Shown one piece after another: positions 17,963 to 25,976 of a stretch of 48,242 bases of DNA. The stretch comes from Myxococcales bacterium. Lineage in GTDB: Bacteria > Myxococcota_A > Bradymonadia > UBA4248. Below the pieces are notes generated by a model, which worked only from the letters and a program-made list of their open reading frames with translations, did no database searches and was not told the DNA's origin. Both the position numbers and the translations under genes were made by a program. Within the stretch, counting starts at the first letter, position 1. Each line of letters opens with the position of its first letter. The DNA lies in the NCBI GenBank assembly GCA_004554395.1, contig SFMP01000042.1:1-48242 (forward strand), written 5' to 3'.

Positions 17963-19696
17963 TTATGATTTTGATTCGCAAATGCGAAAAATGTCATCTT
18001 CGCCATTCTTTGAATCTTTAATGTTGCAAAACATATCGCAATACTTTGTCATGCCCTTTGTCACGGCATAAACAGGGCAAAACGTCGCACATTCGCGATT
18101 CTGTTCAAGCCGCTTCGCCCAATAACATCCCCATTCAATCTGATCGCTATCGCCATTGGCATCTTTGAGATAGTGCACAGCGAGGTATTTTTGAGCAATC
18201 GCATCTTCGAGATTGGCGGCATTCGTCAACAAAATCAGCCAACGACTATCGTCGCGATATTGATATTTGAAACTCAACGATGGTTTTGGTCCGTCTTCGT
18301 CGTCTACTTCGTCTCGTTTATATATGCTTTCATAGAAATCAAAACCGCTATTCATAAATGCGGTGTATGTAAGCGTCGACATCGGCATTTCAAACGAATC
18401 GGGATCGACATCGCCTTTGCCGATCGGCATGGCACTTCGATAGAAATACCCTTGCTCAAACGCATAAATATGACACGACTCGATCATCAATTTCATTTGA
18501 CGGTATTCGTCTTCGGTCGGTTGCATGCCATCGGGCGTCGATCGTGGCTTTGAACCAAATACTTCGCCGAGCTTCGTCAATTGCGCATCGATCGTCAAAC
18601 ATCGATCGAGGAGATTGTCGACGGGATCCTGTACAAAATACGACGCCAAACACTTCAATTCGGCATCGTAAGCTTGCGACATTCCGATTTCACCGTTCAT
18701 TCCAAGTTCTCGCAACATCGTACATACCCCAGGGTCGGCCGATTGCATCCCATACGTCAATATCGCCCCAATCAAGCTCTGTTTGTCGGTCATTTGTCGG
18801 GCAATAAAACGAGCATAGGCATTTGCCGTATCGGTACTCGATAGAGCCGCTTTGAGCCGGCGTGCGACGTCGGCATTCGCTTCGCGATTGAGTCTATTGG
18901 CCAGAATCATGAGCAATTCAAGCCCACGCGTCGAACGGTCAATGTCGTCTGGCTGCATCGTGGCAAGGCGTTCATCGATAGATTCATATTCGGAGAACGC
19001 AAAAAGCGATCGAGCATAATAGAGCAAGTCTTCTTGCGCCTGATGAAAATCTTTCTGAAATAAACTATCGATCCCCGAAAGGTCGATATTCGGCCCGACA
19101 ATTCTTTCAATTTCTGCAATCCGCTTTTTGCGTTCGGCATATTGAGCGAGTTTGCTTTCGTTGAGAGATCGCTCTGCGCTGGGAGCGTATTCGGGCGATA
19201 CGCGCATCACAGATCGATAGGCATCGTCGTTTTTACGCGCCATCGACTTATCGATCCATCGATCGATTTCTTCTTTCGATCCCCCCATATACATTTCGAT
19301 CTGCGCACGAAATGCGTCTAAAACCGATCCTTGATACGCATCGATAGACCGCGCGATCTCGACGACAGCGCTTCTATCGTCTGCGGCTAAACGGCCTAAT
19401 CCAATGTTAAAAGCCGCTTCGAGCTTGACCTCTTTGTAGCCCTGAGATTGGCTCATCGCCGCACTCAATCCCTTCGACAATTCACGCCGTTGTGCCCATT
19501 CATCGATCGATCGACGCGCATTTTGCGCAATTCCACTGCTCGGCATTGCCAAATCATTTCCCGCAGCGGCTTGGACTTCTTTTGCGACTTTCGTATCGGA
19601 CTTCGAGTCGAAAAGATTCTTCACACTCTCCATCTTGCACCCCGTCGTGCCGACGAGTCCAAGTGCCACACAACACGCTATCCAACATCGACGCAT
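17963..19696 (-). CDS. Lipoprotein of unknown function, upstream member of a two-gene operon
   Basis: The 577-residue lipoprotein has a signal ending VGTTGCKME (cysteine at about 20). The body is predicted to be mostly helical, with regularly spaced Ala/Leu/Tyr resembling TPR-like solenoids. The C-terminus has several Cys (NRECATFCPVYAV, KYCDMFCNIKD) that could form disulfides in the periplasm. ATG at 19696 has a perfect AAGGAGG site; upstream in-frame codons lack one. It shares its overall plan with the following gene (lipobox, helical repeats), although no close sequence similarity is evident. No known family is recognised. Confidence 0.72.
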   Translation of the reverse strand: MRRCWIACCVALGLVGTTGCKMESVKNLFDSKSDTKVAKEVQAAAGNDLAMPSSGIAQNARRSIDEWAQRRELSKGLSAAMSQSQGYKEVKLEAAFNIGLGRLAADDRSAVVEIARSIDAYQGSVLDAFRAQIEMYMGGSKEEIDRWIDKSMARKNDDAYRSVMRVSPEYAPSAERSLNESKLAQYAERKKRIAEIERIVGPNIDLSGIDSLFQKDFHQAQEDLLYYARSLFAFSEYESIDERLATMQPDDIDRSTRGLELLMILANRLNREANADVARRLKAALSSTDTANAYARFIARQMTDKQSLIGAILTYGMQSADPGVCTMLRELGMNGEIGMSQAYDAELKCLASYFVQDPVDNLLDRCLTIDAQLTKLGEVFGSKPRSTPDGMQPTEDEYRQMKLMIESCHIYAFEQGYFYRSAMPIGKGDVDPDSFEMPMSTLTYTAFMNSGFDFYESIYKRDEVDDEDGPKPSLSFKYQYRDDSRWLILLTNAANLEDAIAQKYLAVHYLKDANGDSDQIEWGCYWAKRLEQNRECATFCPVYAVTKGMTKYCDMFCNIKDSKNGEDDIFRICESKS

Positions 19697-19825
19697 AGAA
19701 TCCTCCTTTAGGTGGCTGTTGCGCCACAGACGAAGCCCGATTCGATATCGAACACGCAAACCGTATCCGAATCTATCACATCAAAGACACACTCAAATAA
19801 CACAACAGCATCGATTCGCGCGATC

Positions 19826-19853
19826 AAAAAAGGCAGTAGCTTCTGCTACTGCC
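19826..19853 (-). terminator. Rho-independent terminator of glnS
   Basis: GGCAGTAGC (19832-19840) pairs perfectly with GCTACTGCC (19845-19853) around TTCT. Read on the minus strand, six T follow at 19826-19831. It lies about 93 bases beyond the glnS stop. Confidence 0.88.
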
Positions 19854-19945
19854 TCCATATACTCTACTCGTCCCAATCCCCTATCGATGGAAATTGGGAG
19901 AATACTTTGATAATGATGACCGAGAGAATCGGGCTCAAAGCCCGC

Positions 19946-21622
19946 TTATCCCTCTTGTTTCTGGATCTGTACCCATTCGTCGCGCATCGTCACAGTGCGA
20001 TTGAAGACGAGTTTATCGGGCGTCGAATCGTCGTCGATGCAATAGTATCCCATGCGCTCGAACTGGCAGCGATAGCCATTGGCCATGTCGCGCATTGCAG
20101 GCTCGACGTATCCATTGAGAACGTCCATCGAATGCGGATTAACACATGCCTTGAAATCGCCATCTTCTGCCGACATCGGGTCTTCGAGCGTAAAGAGCTT
20201 GTCAACCATGCGAAGTTCGGCGGGCAATGCATGTTGCGCACTCAACCAGTGAATCGTCACTTTGACTTTGCGACCATCGGGCGATTTGCCGCCAAAACTC
20301 TCGGGATCATACGTACAACGCACTTGGATAATGTTCCCGTTTTCGTCTTTGTCGACGCCCGTGCACTTGACGAAATAGGCATAACGCAAGCGCACTTCGC
20401 GCCCCGGCGTGAGGCGGAAAAACTTCTTCGGCGCATCTTCCATGAAATCGGAACTGTCGATCCAAAGTTCACGGCTAAACGGCAATTTGCGCGATCCAAG
20501 CGATTCATCGGTCGGATGATAAGGCGCATCGATCCACTCGACTTTATCTTCGGGATAGTTTTCGATGAGCAATTTAATCGGCTTCGTTACGCCCATGATG
20601 CGCGGTGCAATGTCGTTCAAACGCTCGCGCACACAGTGCTCTAACAATGCGACATCGACCATCGAATCGCGCTTATTGACGCCAATGCGCTCGCAAAATG
20701 CACGAATCGCCTCGGGCGGAAATCCACGACGACGCATCCCCGATATCGTCGGCATGCGCGGATCATTCCATCCCATCACGACGCCATCTTTGACGAGACT
20801 CAAAAGACGACGCTTGCTCATCACCGTATACGTCAAATTCAACTTTGCAAATTCGATTTGTTGCGGATGCTTGTCGAGCTCTAATGCCTCGATAAACCAA
20901 TCATATAATATGCGGTGATCTTCAAACTCAAGCGTACAAACCGAATGCGTAATGCCTTCGATCGCATCCGACAAGCCATGTGCAAAGTCATACATCGGAT
21001 AAATACACCATTTATCGCCCGTGCGATGGTGCGAGACGTGTTTGATGCGATAGATCAACGGATCGCGCATGTTCATATTCTTATGATTCATGTCGATCTT
21101 GGCACGAAGGACGCGTTCGCCCTCTTTGAATTCCCCCCGCTTCATCCGTTCGAGCAAATCGAGACTCTCCTCGGCAGGGCGATTGCGCCACGGGCTTTCT
21201 TTGCCCGGCGTATAGAAATTCCCGCGATATTCGCGAATCTGCTCCGGCGTCAATTCGCATACATACGCCTTGCCACGGCGTATCAATTCTTGCGCCCATG
21301 CATACAATTGGTCGAAATAATCCGATGCAAAATACAATGCATTCCAATCAAATCCAAGCCAACGCACATCTTCTTTGATCGAATCGCAATACTCCGTGTC
21401 TTCTTTCACTGGGTCGGTATCGTCGAAACGCAAATTGCACGTTCCTCCAAATTGCTTCGCCAAGCCAAAATTCAAGCAGATCGATTTCGCATGACCAATG
21501 TGGAGATAACCATTGGGCTCGGGCGGGAAACGCGTCGCAACGCGCCCGCCATTCTTGCCGTTTTTCAAATCCTCTTCGACGATTTCTCGCACGAAATTCG
21601 AACCGACTTCAACTTCTGCCAT
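19946..21622 (-). CDS. glnS: Glutaminyl-tRNA synthetase
   Basis: This class Ib synthetase charges tRNA-Gln directly. RFPPEPNGYLHIGHAKS carries the HIGH motif at residues 41-44 and the PPEPNGYLH block typical of GlnRS. The KMSKS equivalent is VMSKR near residue 268, as in known GlnRS. The C-terminal two-barrel anticodon-binding region (ELRMVDKLFTLEDPMS) is present. At 558 residues it is close to E. coli GlnS. It implies that this organism makes Gln-tRNA directly rather than relying only on GatCAB transamidation. It is monocistronic, with its own terminator downstream. Confidence 0.97.
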   Translation of the reverse strand: MAEVEVGSNFVREIVEEDLKNGKNGGRVATRFPPEPNGYLHIGHAKSICLNFGLAKQFGGTCNLRFDDTDPVKEDTEYCDSIKEDVRWLGFDWNALYFASDYFDQLYAWAQELIRRGKAYVCELTPEQIREYRGNFYTPGKESPWRNRPAEESLDLLERMKRGEFKEGERVLRAKIDMNHKNMNMRDPLIYRIKHVSHHRTGDKWCIYPMYDFAHGLSDAIEGITHSVCTLEFEDHRILYDWFIEALELDKHPQQIEFAKLNLTYTVMSKRRLLSLVKDGVVMGWNDPRMPTISGMRRRGFPPEAIRAFCERIGVNKRDSMVDVALLEHCVRERLNDIAPRIMGVTKPIKLLIENYPEDKVEWIDAPYHPTDESLGSRKLPFSRELWIDSSDFMEDAPKKFFRLTPGREVRLRYAYFVKCTGVDKDENGNIIQVRCTYDPESFGGKSPDGRKVKVTIHWLSAQHALPAELRMVDKLFTLEDPMSAEDGDFKACVNPHSMDVLNGYVEPAMRDMANGYRCQFERMGYYCIDDDSTPDKLVFNRTVTMRDEWVQIQKQEG

Positions 21623-21919
21623 ATCTCAAGTGTCCTTTGCACAAACTAAAAAACCGAGCAATCCGCCGTTACGGCAACGACGACGCTCAAAGACGCGCCG
21701 TTTTACCGACAAATCGCTCTTTACGCAAGACTCTTCCATAAGATCACATCACATTCCCACCGTCCATCCACCTCAACCATCCCCTTCTCCAAATGCCGAT
21801 ACGCCATGCCAACGTTCTGGGCAATATCTCATCAAACGCGTCGACGACTGAAAGAAAAATATTGCATTATGCTATAAATAGTATATACTCAAATTGTATG
21901 TTTTTTGGTGAATTGAGCG
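21623..21919. other. Divergent intergenic region glnS / binding lipoprotein
   Basis: No gene or repeat was recognised. The plus-strand sequence is C-rich up to ~21840 and then AT-rich where the rightward promoter lies. A leftward promoter for glnS presumably lies here but was not identified. Confidence 0.4.
21862..21889 (+). promoter_or_regulatory. Candidate promoter of the binding-lipoprotein/ABC-2 operon
   Basis: TTGCAT (21862-21867) and TATACT (21884-21889) are separated by 16 bases, 30 bases before the start codon at 21920. Confidence 0.55.
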
Positions 21920-22804
21920 ATGAATGATTTATTTCGGAACATTTGGGTATTCATCTTTGCGATGGCGATTTCGGGATGCACAAACCCGACACCGCCAGGC
22001 ACGGGCGTCGTCGCCCTCACGCCTGCCCTAACCGAAGTCGTCTTAGAGCTCGGCAAAGGCGACCAGCTCATCGCCACAAGCACCTACACGACCGATGAAC
22101 GCGCCGCCAAAGTCCGACGCATTCCCACAAACGGCATTCTCGAAATCGTCACGGCAATGCACCCGCGATTCGTCCTCACACAGGGCAACGAATCGGTCAT
22201 GACCCAAAAATTCGAAAAAATGCAAATCGAAACATTGGTGCTTCCCATGACGACGACAGACGACATCGAACACGCAGTGATGACCGTCGGGAAAGCACTC
22301 AACGCCTCCAAAACGGCCAAATCCGTCGTTTCGGCGATGCAAGACGACTTGGCAAACAATCGCTCGACCTACGACACACTCTCGCCGCGCCCAAAAGTCC
22401 TCATCGTCGTCGACAGACTTGATATGCGAATGCAACAGTTCTATATCGCACAGAAGCCCGCATTCCTCGCCGACTTGTTCGAAGGTTGCGGCATGTCTGT
22501 CATTTCGGGTGGCGACGCGCCTTGGGCGCGCATCGACGCCGAAAAACTCTATCAACTCAATCCCGAATACATCGCCTTTTTGGAACGCTCCCCCGAAAAC
22601 GCTGCCGAAACAAAGCGCGAATTCTCCAACCGCTTCTCGGGCCTCAACGCCGTCAAAAACGACCGACTCATCGTCTACGACCGCGCCGACATCACCATCC
22701 CCGGCCCAAATTCCGGCAAACGACAAACCGCCTTGTGTGAGCACATCCACGCGTTCCTCGGTCACGATCCACATTCGGAAAGCCAAACTGCTCCCAACGA
22801 ATGA
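21920..22804 (+). CDS. Periplasmic binding-protein-like lipoprotein (BtuF/FecB type, PF01497)
   Basis: The 294-residue protein has a lipoprotein signal ending AISGC (cysteine 20). The class III binding-protein fold of vitamin B12/siderophore importers is apparent: VVALTPALTEVVLELGKGDQLIATSTYT, then VTAMHPRFVLTQG, and later LADLFEGCGMSVISGGDAPWARIDAEKLYQLNPEYIAFLE. Such proteins capture cobalamin, ferric chelates or haem outside the inner membrane. The ligand cannot be read from sequence. The next gene overlaps by ATGA but encodes an ABC-2-type ATPase rather than BtuD/BtuC partners, which is unusual. Confidence 0.85.
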   Translation: MNDLFRNIWVFIFAMAISGCTNPTPPGTGVVALTPALTEVVLELGKGDQLIATSTYTTDERAAKVRRIPTNGILEIVTAMHPRFVLTQGNESVMTQKFEKMQIETLVLPMTTTDDIEHAVMTVGKALNASKTAKSVVSAMQDDLANNRSTYDTLSPRPKVLIVVDRLDMRMQQFYIAQKPAFLADLFEGCGMSVISGGDAPWARIDAEKLYQLNPEYIAFLERSPENAAETKREFSNRFSGLNAVKNDRLIVYDRADITIPGPNSGKRQTALCEHIHAFLGHDPHSESQTAPNE

Positions 22805-23526
22805 TCGAAGTCGAACACTTTTCCTATGCCTATGGCTCGACGCGCGCCGTCGACGACATTTCTTTCTCACTCAAAACAGGCGAAATCGTCGCCCTCATCG
22901 GTCCAAACGGCGCCGGCAAATCGACGACGATGAAAGTCCTCACGACGCTATTGCGCCCTTGCGCCGGCATCATCCGCGTCGCAGGCTACGACGTCACCCA
23001 AGACGCCCAATTGGTGCGCCAAAACTTGGGCTACCTCCCCGAAGATAACCCACTCTACGACGATATGATAGTCGCCGATGCCCTCGCCTCGATCGCTCAA
23101 CAGCGCCGCATCCCCGCCGCACAACGCCGCGACAGCATCGACGAAGCCGCCACGCTCTGCGCCATCACCCCCGTCATGCACCGCACCATCGACACGCTCT
23201 CGCGCGGCTACCGCCAACGCGTCGGCATCGCACAAGCCATCCTCCACCGCCCCAACGTCCTCATCCTCGACGAGGCCACCACCGGGCTCGATCCCAACCA
23301 AATCGTCGAAATCCGCGATCTCATTCTACAAATCGGAAAACAGCGAACCGTCCTCATCTCGACGCATATCTTGCAAGAAGTCTCCGCCATCGCCAAACGC
23401 GTCATCCTCCTCAATCGCGGCAAAATCGCCCTCGACGCCCCACTGCAAACCGCCCTCGACGCCATCGAAACGCAAGGACTCGCTCCAAATATTGAAACCT
23501 TATTCCGACATTATACAAAGTCATAA
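22801..23526 (+). CDS. ABC-2-type transporter ATP-binding protein (GldA/NosF-like)
   Basis: This 241-residue cytoplasmic ATPase has Walker A GPNGAGKST at 34-42, a Q-loop region with GYLPEDNPLYDDM, signature LSRGYRQRVGIAQA near 133, Walker B VLILDEATTGLDP near 153, and the switch histidine in ISTHILQEV. YLPEDNPLY and LSRGYRQRVG are characteristic of the GldA/NosF/CcmA-like exporter ATPases. Its ATG overlaps the stop of the binding-lipoprotein gene. It probably powers the membrane protein encoded seven bases downstream. Confidence 0.92.
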   Translation: MIEVEHFSYAYGSTRAVDDISFSLKTGEIVALIGPNGAGKSTTMKVLTTLLRPCAGIIRVAGYDVTQDAQLVRQNLGYLPEDNPLYDDMIVADALASIAQQRRIPAAQRRDSIDEAATLCAITPVMHRTIDTLSRGYRQRVGIAQAILHRPNVLILDEATTGLDPNQIVEIRDLILQIGKQRTVLISTHILQEVSAIAKRVILLNRGKIALDAPLQTALDAIETQGLAPNIETLFRHYTKS

Positions 23527-23533
23527 AGCGATT

Positions 23534-24262
23534 ATGGAACCTATATTCACTGTATTTAAACGCGACATGTCGCGCATGATATATTCAAACGTCGTTGCAA
23601 CGATTATTATATTGTTTCTCATCATGCAAGGCGCCCTCTTCTTCATCGACTTTTTCAAAGATGTGCAAGCGCTCAACTTGCGCGATTTCTTCAGTCAAGC
23701 GCCATTGTTACTTTCAATCTTTTGCCCTGCCCTCACCATGTCGGCCATCAGCGAAGAAAAATCTCGTCATACATTTGCCTTGCTCCAAACGATGCCCATA
23801 TCATCGGCTCAAATCGTCATTGCCAAGTTTCTCTCGTGCCTAGCACTACTCGCCGGTGTCCTCGTTTTCACACTTTCATACCCCATTACACTTTCAACAC
23901 TTGGTTCGCTCGATTGGGGCCCGATTTGGGGCGGCTACATTGCACTAATCATGCTCGGCGGCGTCTTTATCGCCATTGGCATCGTTGCATCGGCCGTCAC
24001 GCGCGATCAAATCTCCGCCTTCCTACTCGCTTTTTTCCTCTGTTTTGCACTTACTTTTATACATCGTCTTTCACAAGATGCCTCGGGCACAACAGCTTCG
24101 ATATTACAATATATCTCAGCCAATGCCCACTTTGCAAACATTGCACGCGGCGTCGTCGACATCCGCGACATTCTCTATGCCCTCACGATTCAAATATTTG
24201 CACTCGCCACGGCAGTGATACAAATCGAATCGCAAAAGTATCCATCGAAGAGCTTAGCATAG
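23534..24262 (+). CDS. ABC-2-type permease (GldF-like)
   Basis: This 242-residue inner-membrane protein has about six hydrophobic segments and the ABC-2 hallmark PALTMSAISEEKSRHTFALLQTMPISSAQIVIAKFLSCL between helices 2 and 3. GldF-type permeases pair with GldA-type ATPases and usually with a GldG-type periplasmic auxiliary protein; a GldG-like gene lies at 29819. The start is ATG 23534, because the upstream extension of this frame overlaps the ATPase gene and is compositionally a shadow. The transported substrate is unknown. A REP-like element follows. Confidence 0.88.
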   Translation: MEPIFTVFKRDMSRMIYSNVVATIIILFLIMQGALFFIDFFKDVQALNLRDFFSQAPLLLSIFCPALTMSAISEEKSRHTFALLQTMPISSAQIVIAKFLSCLALLAGVLVFTLSYPITLSTLGSLDWGPIWGGYIALIMLGGVFIAIGIVASAVTRDQISAFLLAFFLCFALTFIHRLSQDASGTTASILQYISANAHFANIARGVVDIRDILYALTIQIFALATAVIQIESQKYPSKSLA

Positions 24263-24276
24263 TTTATATTTTTGTG

Positions 24277-24435
24277 GGTGCCCTATCGCCCGCGGGCGAT
24301 ACGGGCACCGGCTCCGGCTATGTGCTCGCCGCCTTGGGCGGCTTGCGCGCATACGCCTACGCTGCACGGCTATTGCCCGCTTGGGCAATACGCCGTGCCT
24401 TCGCCCTATTTCGTCCTGCTGGGCTCAATACGGGC
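24277..24435. repeat. Composite REP-like element (three palindromes)
   Basis: 24277-24309 is a near-perfect palindrome, GGTGCCCTATCGCCCG facing CGGGCGATACGGGCACC with one extra base on one arm. A tail with GGCTATGTGCTCG and CTTGCGCGCATACGCC follows. CGGC-TATTGCCC faces GGGCAATA-CGCCG near 24368-24397, and GCCCTATTTCG...CTCAATACGGGC ends near 24431. A CTCTTTTTTG run follows the last unit, so it may terminate the ABC-2 operon. The block is a diverged relative of 2918-3060. Confidence 0.75.
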
Positions 24436-24496
24436 TCTTTTTTGATGAAATGCAAAAAGCAATCTCATGCCCGCGCCTATCAGGCGCGACCGCGGT

Positions 24497-25918
24497 CTAG
24501 AACGTAAAATTGGCGCCGATACCGATGAAATCATAGAACGATTTGTAATCGCCGTTGTTTGTGGCGTGAGCCTTTTCGGGATAGACGAGATTATATTGTT
24601 TAAATCGACCATGTGTCACCGTTTTGGGGAGCTGGTGGACATGGGCAAAAGAGAAATCGAGACGGACGAATGAAATTGTATAAGAAGCGCCGAGTGTGAC
24701 ACCGATTTTGTGATTATCATACATAAAAGTCGAATAATCGTCGTCGTGAGCGGCTCCGGATTCATAGAGCATACCGGCTCGAACGGCTAGGGTTTTCGGG
24801 AGAATGTTCCAATCGCCACCGATGGCGATGCCCCAAGTATCTTTCATTTGTCGTGGAATCGTGAAAGTGCCGACTTTGACATCGTCGACGAGGGCGTTAT
24901 CGCGTAGCCAAACACCGTGCGGATATATTTTGATATTATCGTGTCTGCTCCATCCCGTATACCAAGCATCGAGCTCGATATCGAATATATCGGCGTGGCG
25001 ATATCGGACGCCAAATTTGACACTCCATGGGAGCGATAGAGTGAGGTCCATTTTACTGCCTTCGAGGCGCGAGTGCTCGTAGACGTAGTGATTTGGAAGC
25101 GCAGCTTTAAACTTTCCGTTTTTGGAGGCATGATCGGAAAAGAGTTGAAACGATGCGCCGAGTTCAAAGCCGTCGACGGGTTCTGCCCAAATGCCAAAGT
25201 TTGCACTCGGCGTGAAATAATCGGAGGCATTGATCGTAATGACGCTATCCATGTCGGGATCTTCTTGATCGGCGAGCACGCCAAAATACGTCGACGAAAC
25301 ACCAGTGCCGCGAAATACAAATGTCACATTTTGAATGCCCGCGCCGATGGAAAAGCGAGGATGTGGACGCCATGCAAAAGCGATTTCCGTCGTGAAAGTA
25401 ATCGTATTTGACATGTCGATAATGGCGTAGCGTTGCGCCCCCATGGCGGGGAATTTGGCAGGTGCAGCGTTGGGCGGAAAGAGCCCGACGCCGAGCCCGA
25501 ATTGATCGGTGCCAAAATCGGTGGTGAATAAGATTTGCGGGATGACGATGCCAACGGCTTCGTTTTTGACTTTTTGGAAAGTCGTCGTAGTGCCGTTAGG
25601 TTCGACTTGCGGTGATCGTTGGTATTCGAGGTTGAGCATGGCCCACGTCGCATCGACGAGGATTTGATGACCTTCGTTGAGGGCGATGAGTGCGGGATTA
25701 TAGGCGATGGCGTTTGGATCGCGTGTCGAGACAACGGCGGCACCAGCGCGCCCCGAAGTGGCGACGCCACCGAGTGGAACGAAGAGCCCGCCCGCTTGGG
25801 CTTGCGTGGCAAATGAACACATTGCCGTGGCGAAAAAGACTGCCGTGGCCACTCGATGCGACGTCGAAATGCTGTGCATTTTATTGAATATACGGTTTAT
25901 CGTGCTGATCGTTTTCAT
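24497..25918 (-). CDS. Outer-membrane transport protein, OmpP1/FadL/TodX family
   Basis: The 473-residue exported barrel has a signal peptide that probably ends at ATQAQA. The mature start GGLFVPLGGVATSGRAGAAVVSTRDPNAIAYNPALIA is the conserved FadL hatch region, in which the N-terminus plugs the pore. Alternating beta strands follow (FGIWAEPVDGFELGASFQLFS and similar) and the chain ends in GIGANFTF with a terminal Phe. FadL-type channels take up long-chain fatty acids or other hydrophobic compounds. ATG at 25918 is preferred over an upstream TTG; the ribosome-binding site is weak. The large lipoprotein gene ends 58 bases upstream on the same strand, so cotranscription is possible. Confidence 0.9.
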   Translation of the reverse strand: MKTISTINRIFNKMHSISTSHRVATAVFFATAMCSFATQAQAGGLFVPLGGVATSGRAGAAVVSTRDPNAIAYNPALIALNEGHQILVDATWAMLNLEYQRSPQVEPNGTTTTFQKVKNEAVGIVIPQILFTTDFGTDQFGLGVGLFPPNAAPAKFPAMGAQRYAIIDMSNTITFTTEIAFAWRPHPRFSIGAGIQNVTFVFRGTGVSSTYFGVLADQEDPDMDSVITINASDYFTPSANFGIWAEPVDGFELGASFQLFSDHASKNGKFKAALPNHYVYEHSRLEGSKMDLTLSLPWSVKFGVRYRHADIFDIELDAWYTGWSRHDNIKIYPHGVWLRDNALVDDVKVGTFTIPRQMKDTWGIAIGGDWNILPKTLAVRAGMLYESGAAHDDDYSTFMYDNHKIGVTLGASYTISFVRLDFSFAHVHQLPKTVTHGRFKQYNLVYPEKAHATNNGDYKSFYDFIGIGANFTF

Positions 25919-25976
25919 ATTTGACTCAAATAGCAACGCTAATCATGAAACCTAGATCGATATCATCATTGCATGG

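Noticed and set aside
19712..20644. 310-codon plus-strand frame across the glnS 3' end
   Set aside because: It overlaps the glnS terminator and conserved C-terminal coding sequence on the other strand; it is a shadow frame.
23078..23533. N-terminal extension of the ABC-2 permease into the ATPase gene
   Set aside because: It is Ser/Pro-rich shadow sequence; the ATG at 23534 begins a normal ABC-2 permease N-terminus.
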